From the NCBI GenBank assembly GCA_001931535.1, contig CP016211.1:15701501-15765500 (forward strand): a stretch of 64,000 nt of DNA. The letters run 5' to 3'. Made by a program: the position numbers and the translations under genes. A model generated the notes under the pieces. The model saw nothing but the letters and a program-made list of their open reading frames with translations. It made no database searches and was not told the origin of the DNA. Of this stretch, positions 27,801 through 34,540 are shown one piece after another. Within the stretch, counting starts at the first letter, position 1, and each line of letters opens with the position of its first letter. The stretch is from Minicystis rosea. Lineage in GTDB: Bacteria > Myxococcota_A > Polyangia > Polyangiales > Polyangiaceae.

Positions 27801-27991
27801 GCGTGGACGTCGGAGATTGGGTCACCCCCGACACCGTCCTCGGCCAGAGCGGGAGCACCGGAAACTCTTCCGGTCCGCACCTGCACTTCTCGATGCGACA
27901 GGGGGTCAGCGACACCACGAAGGATGCGAGCACGCTTCTCTATACGGGCACCTCCGTATGCCTGCCGTGGTCGGGCGCGTGCTCGCCTTGA
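21875..27991 (+). CDS. SpvB/RHS-repeat secreted protein with C-terminal M23-like peptidase domain (polymorphic toxin candidate)
   Basis: The start was taken at ATG 21875 because GGAG lies 6 bases before it and a Sec signal follows at once (TLGVIGAILSLSAIASAA). Domain order in 2038 residues: SpvB-like N-terminus (~30-330), FG-GAP/VCBS units with DxDGDG motifs (~340-690), RHS/YD repeats (~1000-1750), and the RHS core hallmark (GRFISADPLVGPNRYAY, ~1764). After the hallmark comes a variable tail ending in an M23/LytM-type domain (~1905-2015): HTGPDQYAVDFSAPTGTDV, VYAHLDGV and SGPHLHFSMRQG. The second and third zinc ligands are present; the first would be the His of HTG or is lost. This fits a secreted toxin whose tail cuts peptidoglycan. 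No immunity gene follows before the next convergent gene. Confidence 0.9.
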   Translation: MKTTRTLGVIGAILSLSAIASAASDPKAGGGGVSQVDTFNGSLTHAIPIQVPAFHGIEPKLSIGYNSAGGNGWLGVGWNLRGISVIERTNPNGGAPRYDDAVDGFRLDGVALVPCQPGSKSPSCLTGGTHSTKIESWQRITRDAVHDTWTVWERNGTRMTYAPVYWAGSNLVSPTYEWGLVEVRDTHDNVVNYTWGANLGNTCCWVYPQSISYNQTTVRLDWALRPDVETRAIGNGVSSLHGRLAAIEVLTSGQPVRAYTLRYGAATSTMAGGAGRSLLTAVQTHGSDYQLDSAFQPIGGTALPAETYQYADAPASDYAAWSQPNAGLGVEPTNPGAFQSGDLDGDGRADIFHVVQDKIFVHRGNADGSLQPAVSFPVRTDQGDHTNTGQILVVDLDGDGKSDLVHLDGWSSPAYLNNGSGFDYVTGFYQSAHNGTWSNKTTLQTMPMDLDGNGTTDLVNLDSQGASFDPAQASVNRVTWFAYRGGSFHAAELALPASYPLTKNGVTVGRFVAGDLDGDGYTDLVYITGGSVTVLLNNGRGAPPGFTARPAQSGSIATNPSQSTVLTGDFNGDGKTDLLYVPLQFAPVPLTTWLSTGSGGFSISAPSTLTPIYGTSKNDRFYVTDVNGDGKADVVHVLAGVIYTWISKGDGQFTLAMKNALDNTDNLDATTVGDVNGDGKGDLVFLSLRNLVSLTATGSAGNLMTQMSNGLGATYAYTYAPSSSYPGGATTSSFTSTNPGTVLGTGTVAMPNTGIVQTVQRITAADAFGNTSVTKYAYSGALYDPIERSSLGFRWVRQELPWNEGESFGPIVETYYHQSYGFVSRPEWELRYDGKTGVLLHADYHHHRSGTTDGSGNAALPPYTQVEADTWHWDYDPSGNGAYRATAAQRALDGWGNVQDALDWGEVTPGAANLGAPPASLVASGDERRSWMSYALDTTAFITSLPSGTETYAGVSYAGSPIAATSYRYDRRPDGQALPSGQVQKGDLTGIARWLDTSDTWTWSARAYDAAGNLVQSSEMLDGTPTYTSTTIAYDPNDHVSPIATTNALGHTTTITYDAICQAPVAVTDANGHATTITYDALCRPTTKGSTDGGAITTLEYPALADYGTAAEHTTTTTRAPDGTLLAVSAEYHDGFGRVRTTVEGASAIGAGGRRKDTTYTARGQVASATAPYFDVAGATPSRETFTHDTLDRVIRVTHADGTAGTISYPAWGTISVDELGHRVATYKDAHGNEVRREESLGSDLIVTTRSYDALGHLAAITDTTGLNVATFETDSLGRVHHSVDPDLGDRSFAFNLAGWEISRTDARGEVTATSYDALGRIVAQGDRTFTYDEPGHGASIGRVTTAADASGDSIAYTYDAIGRTTRMDHTIAGADYVVQRAYDAAGRVVGTRYPDGSTVGCDPAAGCAGASIAYDLGGRVQSIPGIVTGATYTAAGQPSVFQLANGAVTSHSYDPRRAWLTGIVTSGVATPVIQDLAIGRDARGLVTSVASAQGAYPAWSWTYTLDELGRLTGATSAARSQSFVYDATGNLTSVGTTITDAQEHVLSSAVTSYTYPAAGAARPHAVTGTTTTSIGYGPSGTSAPASTSGSVSYAYDLDGNMTSGAGRTLSWDAQSRPTTITQGGLVTSLFYGPSGERVRKVSAGSTTTYVGDGFQVTQDANGTTFTTIIAIGDRPVAQRVRVAPIGGGNTKTATTWLHTDHLASVVAQSDTGGKVVSRAAYAPYGAPIEGGVSSPIGYTGERRDAETGLVYLHHRYYDPALGRFISADPLVGPNRYAYADNNPVSANDRNGLYATDGDGNRIPHTIQELMAVLHHEAVRNADAKKAYGRVKALYDNKAGVPAFQQRGARERYMFLAGLGAAYTSESGIPVDSPIGGDTWVNGKSSRPTCPTMACPKDKYPSCYDQSGNLKCSVHTGPDQYAVDFSAPTGTDVHPSLIGQVVYIGKSSKGYGNVVVVRSGAGIITVYAHLDGVSAGVDVGDWVTPDTVLGQSGSTGNSSGPHLHFSMRQGVSDTTKDASTLLYTGTSVCLPWSGACSP

Positions 27992-28021
27992 TTCGCTAAA
28001 TCAGCGAGCGTAGCGAGCGTG

Positions 28022-28169
28022 ATTCTCGAACGACGAAGACCCTTCGTGGACGTGGACGTACGTGGACGTGGTCGTGAACGCTGACGCTGACGACGGGCCG
28101 TCGACGTCAGCGTCAGCGTCAGCGTTCACGTAAACGTCCACGTCCACGAGGAGACTGTTGTTCGAGAAT
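28022..28169. terminator. 148-bp imperfect inverted repeat between convergent genes
   Basis: Outer arms ATTCTCGAAC (28022-28031) and GTTCGAGAAT (28160-28169) are perfect complements. Between them, runs of GTGGACGT/CGCTGACG on the left match TCAGCG and ACGTCCAC runs on the right, around a centre at GACGG-GCCGTC (~28092-28102). The structure lies between the stop of the RHS gene and the stop of the convergent kinase gene, where a bidirectional terminator is expected. Its length and hexamer repeats are unusual for a plain terminator. Confidence 0.6.
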
Positions 28170-28181
28170 TTTGACCGCTGA

Positions 28182-29789
28182 TTAGAACCCCGGCGGAATG
28201 CAGAGCCTCCGCGCGCCCCACGTGGTGCACACCGAGCCGGGCCACGCCTTCCCCGCGCACGATCCTCCCGCTCCACAGACATCGAAGCAGGCGTTCCTCG
28301 GGCCGCGGTACGAGCCCGAGGAACAGTCTGCGCACACGCCGCGGATGCACACGCCGCTCTCCGAGCAGTCCGCCGGCGCGGCGCAGGCCTTTCGGCAAAC
28401 GCCGTTCAGGTTGACCTGGAGCCCCGCCGGACAGGCTCCGCCGTTCGATGCGTGAATGGCTGTCGGGACGCTCGTCGCGCGGGGAGACGCGGTCATCGAC
28501 GCCGCCGTCGGCACGGATGAGGTGGGCGCGCCGGCCGTATCCGCAGCGGGAGCTGCAGATACGCTCGCGCTCATTACCGGTGATGCGGAGTTGCCACCAC
28601 CGGCGTTTGCGGCGATCGGCGCCGGCACGGCAGCGCGCGCAGAGGGGGCCGCCGTCGCTCCTGCGTCGGCGTCCTCGTGAGGGACCTCCCGCCCACGCAC
28701 CAGGGCCAGCGTCACCGCGCTTCCGATGCCGACGAGCAGCATCGACACCGCAGCCATGACCGCGATGCGCGTGCCTCTCCGCGCCGGTGATGGAGCTGCA
28801 CGCTCAATCCGCGCCGGGCTCCCTTCGGTGGAGACGGTCTCCTCATCATCCTGCGCAGCCCGCAGCGGAACCTCGCGCGCCGTCGCTTCCTCGCCGCCAA
28901 GGCCACGTCCAGCGCTCTCCGTCGCGCCCGGCAGCACCGGCGAGCTCGCCCGCGCAACCGCCGACAGCGCCGCCACGATCGCGTTCATGTCCGCGTGTCG
29001 CGCCGGAGGTCGCTCGTCGAGCGCCTTCACGATCAGCGCCGAGACGGCCGCGGGAACCTCCGCATTGATGTCCCCCGGCGGCGTCAGCCCACCCCGCGCG
29101 AGCGCATCGTTCGACGCGCCGCGCGCCACGGCCGCCGGATGGACGCCCGCGCACAGCTCGTACGCGACCACGCCCCACGCATACTGATCCGCAGCCGCCG
29201 TGAGCGGCGCCCCGGCGAGCTGCTCCGGCGCCGCATAGCGCGGCGTGCACGCGATGGGGCGGCCCTCGGGCGCGGCGGCATCGCGCGTGGTGACCGACGT
29301 CTCGTCGCCCGCCGCCTGCGCCAGGCCGAAGTCGAGCACACGCGCGACGCCGTCGGCGCCGACGATCACGTTCTCCGGCTTGATGTCGCGGTGCACGAGG
29401 CCCGTCGCGTGCGCGGCCGAAAGCGCGGCCGCGATCTCCGCGAGCCAGCGCAACCGCTCGCCCATCGGCACGCGCGGATCGCCGACCTTCGCGCGGAGCG
29501 ACGATCCCTCGATCCACTCCATCGTCAGGAACGGCGTGCCATCGACCTCACCCGCGTCGTACAACGCCACGATGTTGCGGTGCTTGAGCGCCGCGGCCGC
29601 CCGCGCCTCGCGCAGGAGCGCGGCTGCCGGTGCTTGCGTGCGATCCTCGCGAAGGACCTTGAGCGCCACCGTCCGCCGCAGCCGCGTATCGTACGCGCGG
29701 TACACGCGGCCCATGCCGCCCTGACCGACCAGCGCCTCGATCCGGTAGCGATCGAACCGCTCCGGGAGGCCCGGCGGCGCGCCGGTCAC
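28182..29789 (-). CDS. Transmembrane Ser/Thr protein kinase with extracytoplasmic Cys-rich tail
   Basis: A 535-residue Hanks-type kinase. The glycine loop is GQGGMGRVYRAYD, the ATP-anchoring Lys is K44 (VALKVLRE), the catalytic loop is HRDIKPEN (133-140), and DFG is at 153-155; all key residues are present. A transmembrane helix follows at about 345-367 (AVMAAVSMLLVGIGSAVTLA), then an Ala/Thr/Ser linker and a terminal ~85-residue domain with about a dozen Cys (CPAGLQVNLNGVCRKAC; CSESGVCIRGVCADC) resembling EGF-like disulphide knots. It probably senses an envelope signal. Its start overlaps the stop of the sigma-54 activator gene (ATGA), so kinase and activator are coupled. Confidence 0.92.
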   Translation of the reverse strand: MTGAPPGLPERFDRYRIEALVGQGGMGRVYRAYDTRLRRTVALKVLREDRTQAPAAALLREARAAAALKHRNIVALYDAGEVDGTPFLTMEWIEGSSLRAKVGDPRVPMGERLRWLAEIAAALSAAHATGLVHRDIKPENVIVGADGVARVLDFGLAQAAGDETSVTTRDAAAPEGRPIACTPRYAAPEQLAGAPLTAAADQYAWGVVAYELCAGVHPAAVARGASNDALARGGLTPPGDINAEVPAAVSALIVKALDERPPARHADMNAIVAALSAVARASSPVLPGATESAGRGLGGEEATAREVPLRAAQDDEETVSTEGSPARIERAAPSPARRGTRIAVMAAVSMLLVGIGSAVTLALVRGREVPHEDADAGATAAPSARAAVPAPIAANAGGGNSASPVMSASVSAAPAADTAGAPTSSVPTAASMTASPRATSVPTAIHASNGGACPAGLQVNLNGVCRKACAAPADCSESGVCIRGVCADCSSGSYRGPRNACFDVCGAGGSCAGKAWPGSVCTTWGARRLCIPPGF

Positions 29790-31102
29790 CGATCGCCCTC
29801 CACGCGCACGCCCAAGCGCTTCATCAAACGATAGAGGTGCGTACGGTTCACACCGAGCGCACGCGCCGCCGCGGTGACGCTGCCACCCTGCGCCCGCAGC
29901 GCGGCTTCGATGGCCTCCGCATCGACGACGGCGGGAGCATGCTCGCCCTCATCCTCGGCAGGCTCGGCTGCCCGCGACTCCGCGAGCTCCAGATGATCGG
30001 CGCGCACGATCGCATCGCCCTGCGCCATCGCCGCCTCGGCCGCCTGCCGCGCGGCGCCCAGCAGCTCGCGCACGTTGCCGGGCCACGCCGCGATCAGGCA
30101 CCGCTCGACGAGCTTCGCGTGCGCCCGCAGCGCCGGCGCGCACCGGCTCAGCTCGCGCGCGATCAGCGCAGGGATCTCTTCACGCCGCTCCCGCAGCGGC
30201 GGTAAGCAGACCTCGGGCTGGGCGATGCGGAAGAGCAGATCCCCGCGGAACCGCCCGGCGGCCACCTGCGCGCGCAGATCCCGATGCGTGGCCAGCGCGA
30301 TGCGAGCTCGGACAGGGCGTGGCCGCGTCGCGCCGAGCGGCACGATCTCGCGCGTCTCGATGGCGCGCAGCAGCTTGGCCTGCACCTCGAGATCGAGCTC
30401 GCCGATCTCGTCCAGGAAGAGGCTCCCGCCGTCGGCCGCCGCGAGGTACCCGTCCGCGTCCTGCGTCGCCCCCGAGAACGCGCCCCGCACCGCGCCGAAG
30501 AGGAGCCGCTCCGCCACCGACACCGGAATCGCCGCGCAGTTGACCACCACGCGCGGCCCCGCCGCCTGCGGCCCCGCGCTGTGGAACGCCGCCGCCGCCA
30601 ACTCTTTGCCGGTGCCGGTCTCCCCACGAATGAGCAGGGTAGGGGCCCGCGCTGCCGCTCGCCGCACGCGATCCAACGCCTCCCGCAGGGCCGGCCCCGC
30701 CACGACGCCCGCTTCGTGATCGAGCGATCGCAGCCCCGCGAACGGCCGCACATCCGGCACGAAGACGGCCACCGTGCCTCCGGCGCGCAGCACCGCCGCG
30801 GCCCCGCATCGCGCCTCGCCGGTGATACGCACGCCGTCGATGAACGTCCCGTTGTGGCTCCCCAGATCCCGCACCGAGAACCCCTCCGTGACGGGCGCGA
30901 TCTCCGCGTGGGCGCGGGAGATGCTGCGATCCGGGAGCGACACATGAGGCTCGATCTCCCGCCCGATCACGCGCCCTCGCCCGATGGCGAGCGCATGAAG
31001 CACCGGCACGCTCCCCGCGAACACCACGAGCAACCCAGGCTCCGCGGCGGCGCGCGCCGGCCCGCTCTCGCTGAGGGTCGAGGTCTCGGTGAGCGCAGTC
31101 AT
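29786..31102 (-). CDS. FHA-domain sigma-54-dependent transcriptional activator
   Basis: A 438-residue protein. The FHA domain at about 40-110 has the RSISRAHAEI and SHNGTFIDG motifs that read phosphothreonine. An AAA+ domain follows (about 130-355) with Walker A GETGTGKE (160-167), the sigma-54 contact loop GAFSGA (207-212, Ser for the usual Thr) and Walker B SLFLDEIGEL. A Fis-type HTH ends the protein (VTAAARALGVNRTHLYRLMK). It is the first gene of a two-gene operon with a transmembrane Ser/Thr kinase, a known myxobacterial arrangement in which the kinase phosphorylates or is read by the FHA activator. Target promoters are unknown. Confidence 0.93.
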   Translation of the reverse strand: MTALTETSTLSESGPARAAAEPGLLVVFAGSVPVLHALAIGRGRVIGREIEPHVSLPDRSISRAHAEIAPVTEGFSVRDLGSHNGTFIDGVRITGEARCGAAAVLRAGGTVAVFVPDVRPFAGLRSLDHEAGVVAGPALREALDRVRRAAARAPTLLIRGETGTGKELAAAAFHSAGPQAAGPRVVVNCAAIPVSVAERLLFGAVRGAFSGATQDADGYLAAADGGSLFLDEIGELDLEVQAKLLRAIETREIVPLGATRPRPVRARIALATHRDLRAQVAAGRFRGDLLFRIAQPEVCLPPLRERREEIPALIARELSRCAPALRAHAKLVERCLIAAWPGNVRELLGAARQAAEAAMAQGDAIVRADHLELAESRAAEPAEDEGEHAPAVVDAEAIEAALRAQGGSVTAAARALGVNRTHLYRLMKRLGVRVEGDR

Positions 31103-31555
31103 CGGCGAGTCGGGATCGCCTCGCGCAGAGGTGTTTCTTCGCGATCTCCGCCCACGTCCCCGTGGGCTCGATCGGTTCTGGCGGCGTGGCCGTCGACGTT
31201 CTTCTCCTCGACGTCGCGGTCGTGGTGATCGGCACGGAGCTGACCCGGATCGAACCCGATCTCGTGCTTCTTCAGTGAGCCCTCGGCGCGCGCGTCAAAC
31301 GGGGGCCGCTTGATCGAACGCGAGCTGGTCCGGCGCGCCGTGAGCGTCAGCATGAAGCATCCGATCGATCATAAGTCCCCGCGGCACCCGGGCGCAACGG
31401 GAGCTGGTCCCCGGTCCTGCGCATCCTTGCACGAGCGTCGTGCGTGCTTGCGCATTCCCGCGCCTCGCCGGTCCGTGCACCGTCGCGACGATGAGGGCGA
31501 AAGGTCGCCGCTGGCACGCGGAGGCGGCGACGGCGATCGGAAGCGGAGGTGCTCG
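31103..31555. other. Intergenic region between divergent activator operon and lipoprotein gene
   Basis: No gene with a supported start is seen. A minus-strand frame at 31099-31353 contains a moderately protein-like stretch (GSLKKHEIGFDPGQLRADHH) but has no ribosome site. Promoters for both flanking transcripts should lie here. Confidence 0.4.
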
Positions 31556-32041
31556 ATGCGCGCAGGGTGGATGCTGGCATTGTTCCTGGGCGGATGCGGT
31601 GCGGAGACGAGCGCGGAGCCCACGTGGCCGAAGCGGGTGACGATCGTGACGGAGTCCGCTGCGCAGGAGGGTGACGGCGTCCGGCTCGCGGACGGCGTCA
31701 TCGTCGCGGGCGGCGGTGATCTCCGCCTCTATCAGGCGATGGTGCTCTCGCTCTCCTCGCCCACGCCCGACTCCCTCTGCGAAAAGGGGACGTTCGCCTC
31801 CCTCGCCGAGATCCCGACGGCGACCAACGCATGCCCGAAGGCGTATGCGAGCGCCTGGGGGCAGCGCGTGTACCTGAGCGGATCGACGGTGCACACGAGC
31901 GAGGAGTCGTACGTCATCGGGCTCGGGCTCCTCGTGCGCGACGAGGATCACGCGGCGGTCTATCGCCTGCGCGTGGTCGGTGATTCGTACGACATGGAGG
32001 GCAGGTCGACGGCGACCTTCGACTACGAGCCCGTGCCGTGA
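31556..32041 (+). CDS. Small lipoprotein of unknown function (161 residues)
   Basis: GGAGG stands six bases before ATG 31556, which starts a lipoprotein signal (MRAGWMLALFLGGCGAE). The mature part has two paired Cys and beta-strand-like sequence (RLADGVIVAGGGDLRLYQAM; YVIGLGLLVRDEDHAAVYRL). The longer open frame from 31310 lacks coding composition before this ATG. No domain recognised; surface or periplasmic location inferred. Confidence 0.75.
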   Translation: MRAGWMLALFLGGCGAETSAEPTWPKRVTIVTESAAQEGDGVRLADGVIVAGGGDLRLYQAMVLSLSSPTPDSLCEKGTFASLAEIPTATNACPKAYASAWGQRVYLSGSTVHTSEESYVIGLGLLVRDEDHAAVYRLRVVGDSYDMEGRSTATFDYEPVP

Positions 32042-32124
32042 ATCCCGGGTCGCGCGCCTCGAAAGAAGCGTGCTGAACCCGCACGAAGCCCAAATCGAAC
32101 CGCCTGCTGCCGCGTCTTTAGGGC

Positions 32125-32856
32125 ATGCCCACCGCGCCCCGTCCCTCGCTCGCCTCGCCCCCCGCCCTTCGCGCCCGCTTCCCGCACCTCGCGGCCGTGC
32201 TGACCCTCGGCGCGCTCGCGCTCCTCGGCGGCGGTTGCGCCCACGCCGAATCCTCCGAAGGCCCTTCGGACATCGTACGAGCCGAGGAGCGCGCCGCCGC
32301 GGAGGCCGAGGCGCGCGCCGATGCCGTCCGCGCGAAGCTCGCCGCCCACCGCGCCCAGCAGATCGCGCGCCTCCAGGAGTACGCAGCCTCCGGCCGCTTT
32401 CCGCACAACTTCGTCGCCCGCACCGGGCTCCACATCTTCCGCGACGACGCCGGCCGCCTCTGCGCCGTCGCCAACCTCGTCCAGCAGGACGGGCGCGCCG
32501 ATCTCGTCGACGCCACCGCGCGCACGCGGAACGACCTGGCGATCGCCGACGTCTACGACGGACCGATGCTCGACTGGGTGCTCGGGTCGGGCCTGACGCA
32601 GGAGGAGCTTTCGCGCATCCAGTTCCCGGCGATGCCCGTCAAACGGGCATGGGTCGCGCCCATCGCGAAGGCCAAGAAGCCACAGCCGAAGGCGGTCGCG
32701 GCCGTCGACCCGATCTCCGAGGTCGAGCTGCAGGCCCAAATCCGCGCCCACGTGGCCACGGTCGCCGCCGAGCTCGAGGCCAATCGCGAGAGCAGCCTCG
32801 ACCTCGCCGTGAGCCGCTACCTCGAAGAGTACGACACCGACGCTCCTGCCATCTGA
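32125..32856 (+). CDS. Lipoprotein with helical coiled-coil region (243 residues)
   Basis: The N-terminus holds a long signal ending in LTLGALALLGGGCAH (lipobox GGGC). An Ala/Glu/Arg-rich coiled-coil follows (EERAAAEAEARADAVRAKLA), then a globular part (FVARTGLHIFRDDAGRLCAV; DVYDGPMLDWVLGSGLTQEE) and a second helix-rich tail. It is unlike the preceding lipoprotein, 83 bases upstream on the same strand. Function unknown. Confidence 0.75.
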   Translation: MPTAPRPSLASPPALRARFPHLAAVLTLGALALLGGGCAHAESSEGPSDIVRAEERAAAEAEARADAVRAKLAAHRAQQIARLQEYAASGRFPHNFVARTGLHIFRDDAGRLCAVANLVQQDGRADLVDATARTRNDLAIADVYDGPMLDWVLGSGLTQEELSRIQFPAMPVKRAWVAPIAKAKKPQPKAVAAVDPISEVELQAQIRAHVATVAAELEANRESSLDLAVSRYLEEYDTDAPAI

Positions 32857-32942
32857 ACAGGCCGAGCAGGCCTGTGCATCGAGGCCATTGGAAGCGTCGA
32901 GCCGACATCTCGAACCGGGGAGGCTCGATGAGCACTCGAAGC

Positions 32943-33908
32943 TCATCGGGGGGCCCGGGCTGCACGACGTCGAAGATGTTGTCGCCTCGGCAGCCCATGG
33001 CCACCAACGCGTAGCGCGTCGACGTCACGTCCGATCGTCATGACGACGTCGCGCAGCCATCGCGCCGCCCCATCGCCGTCGCTCCGCTGCGGAGTGAACG
33101 CGAATTCCTGGTACGGCCCCGGATCGATCGGCGGCTTCACGATCGCGAGAGACAGAGCCGCAGACAAGGCCTCCGCCAGACGTCGCGGCACGAACGCGAC
33201 GAGATCGCTCGCCGCCGCCGCGTGGAGCGCTTGCAAGTAGCTCGGCACGGTCAATCCGATCCGGCGCTCGATGCCTCTCTCCAGCAGCCAAGCATCCAAC
33301 GGATCCCGCGTCACCGCGATGTGACGTGCCTCGACGAACGTGCGCCGTGTCCCGAGCCGCGCGACCAGGGGGTGATCGCGGCGCACGACCACGACATCGC
33401 GATCGGTGAAGAGCGGCCGGCGATCGAAGCCCGCGAGCTCCCGCGTCGCGCACGACGTGAACAGATCGAGTGAACGCAGCCGCTCAGGCGTCATCGCGAA
33501 CGGGCTCTCCCACGGCAACACCTCGAGCCGAGCGCGCGGCGCCGCGGTGCTCATCCGCCGCACGATGGCGGGCACGACGAGATCCGCGAGGTGGTCGTGG
33601 ATCACGACCTGGAATCGCCGCGTGCTCGTCGCCGGGTCGAACGACTCGACCGCGAGGAGGCTCCGAACGCGATCGAGCGCTTCGGGCAGCGACTCGCGAA
33701 GGCTCAGGGCTCGTGGCGTCAGCTCCATCCTCGCGCCGATGCGAACGAGCAGCGCGTCGCCGAACAGCTCGCGCAGCCGGCCCAGCGAATGGCTGACGGC
33801 GGGCTGCGAGCGCCCGATCCGGCGAGCCGCGCGGCCCACGTGCGCTTCGGCGAGCAACGCGTCGAGCGCGACGAGGAGGTTGAGGTCGACCGACGCGAGA
33901 TTGACCAT
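32943..33908 (-). CDS. LysR-family transcriptional regulator
   Basis: A 321-residue protein with a typical LysR N-terminal winged HTH (LNLLVALDALLAEAHVGRAA, then RRIGRSQPAVSHSLGRLREL) and a C-terminal periplasmic-binding-protein-like effector domain (RFQVVIHDHLADLVVPAIVR; DLVAFVPRRLAEAL). It is the NodD/NahR-like branch by its HTH. It is divergent from the RidA-like gene with a 63-base gap containing a palindrome, so it most likely controls that gene and itself. The last ~25 residues are Arg-rich and may be a local extension. Confidence 0.92.
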   Translation of the reverse strand: MVNLASVDLNLLVALDALLAEAHVGRAARRIGRSQPAVSHSLGRLRELFGDALLVRIGARMELTPRALSLRESLPEALDRVRSLLAVESFDPATSTRRFQVVIHDHLADLVVPAIVRRMSTAAPRARLEVLPWESPFAMTPERLRSLDLFTSCATRELAGFDRRPLFTDRDVVVVRRDHPLVARLGTRRTFVEARHIAVTRDPLDAWLLERGIERRIGLTVPSYLQALHAAAASDLVAFVPRRLAEALSAALSLAIVKPPIDPGPYQEFAFTPQRSDGDGAARWLRDVVMTIGRDVDALRVGGHGLPRRQHLRRRAARAPR

Positions 33909-33910
33909 GT

Positions 33911-33925
33911 GAATCGTCGCGATTC
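33911..33925. promoter_or_regulatory. Palindromic operator candidate between LysR and RidA genes
   Basis: GAATCG-TCG-CGATTC is a perfect inverted repeat directly next to the LysR start codon and 47 bases before the RidA gene. Size and position suit LysR autoregulation (ATC-N7-GAT type site). Confidence 0.55.
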
Positions 33926-33971
33926 TAGCAATCGATTGGACGAATCAGCGCGGGCACGGAAGAAAGGGGCC

Positions 33972-34382
33972 ATGAAAAATCGATCGTCCGTCGTTCCGCG
34001 AGAGATGGAGAACCTCCACGAGAGGTTTCGGTACTCGCCGGGCGTGAGAGCAGGTGAGCTGCTGTTCCTCGCAGGCCAGGTCGGTCGCGACGAGCACCTG
34101 AACGTGGTCGAAGGCAAGGAGGCGCAGATCGCGCAGGCCTTCGAGAACGTGAACAAGGTGCTCGCCGCCGCGGGCGCCACCATGGACGACGTGGTCGACA
34201 TGGAGACTTATCTCACCGACATGCGCGACCTGCCGCTGTTCATCCAAGTGCGCGAGCGCTACGTGACGAACGCCGAGCGCTATCCCGCGTGGACGGCGCT
34301 CGGCGTGAGCGCGCTCGCGATGCCGGGGCTCATCGCCGAAATCAAGTGCACGGCGCTCGTCGATCGGCCGTCAGAGGGGTAG
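33972..34382 (+). CDS. ridA: RidA/YjgF/UK114-family protein
   Basis: A 136-residue protein starting at ATG 33972 after AGAAAGGGG. It shows the RidA pattern: RYSPGVRAGELLFLAGQVGR, QAFENVNKVLAAAGATMDDV, and the C-terminal RYPAWTALGVSALAMPGLIAEIKCTALV, in which the usual R-x-A/T...P-x-x-x-x-E active-site arrangement is seen. Family members hydrolyse reactive enamine/imine intermediates or act in aromatic and amino-sugar breakdown. Length and composition are typical. The LysR neighbour suggests inducible control. The frame upstream to 33591 is antisense to LysR and is not part of the protein. Confidence 0.9.
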   Translation: MKNRSSVVPREMENLHERFRYSPGVRAGELLFLAGQVGRDEHLNVVEGKEAQIAQAFENVNKVLAAAGATMDDVVDMETYLTDMRDLPLFIQVRERYVTNAERYPAWTALGVSALAMPGLIAEIKCTALVDRPSEG

Positions 34383-34540
34383 CCGAAGCAAACAAGAGAA
34401 CCCCCGTCAGCGTTGACGTGACACCCTCTCCGCGATCCTGGTTGAAGCCTCGAACAGGCGCGAGATCTCATGGAGGCAGCGAAGCGCCGAGGCGTCGCGC
34501 TCCGACGGCTCGTCCCGGGCTCGCAAGGGAGGCGTCGAGG

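Noticed and set aside
34400..34540. Small RNA or gene between RidA and the GGDEF-like gene
   Set aside because: No promoter-like, hairpin or coding signal stands out in the ~160 bases.
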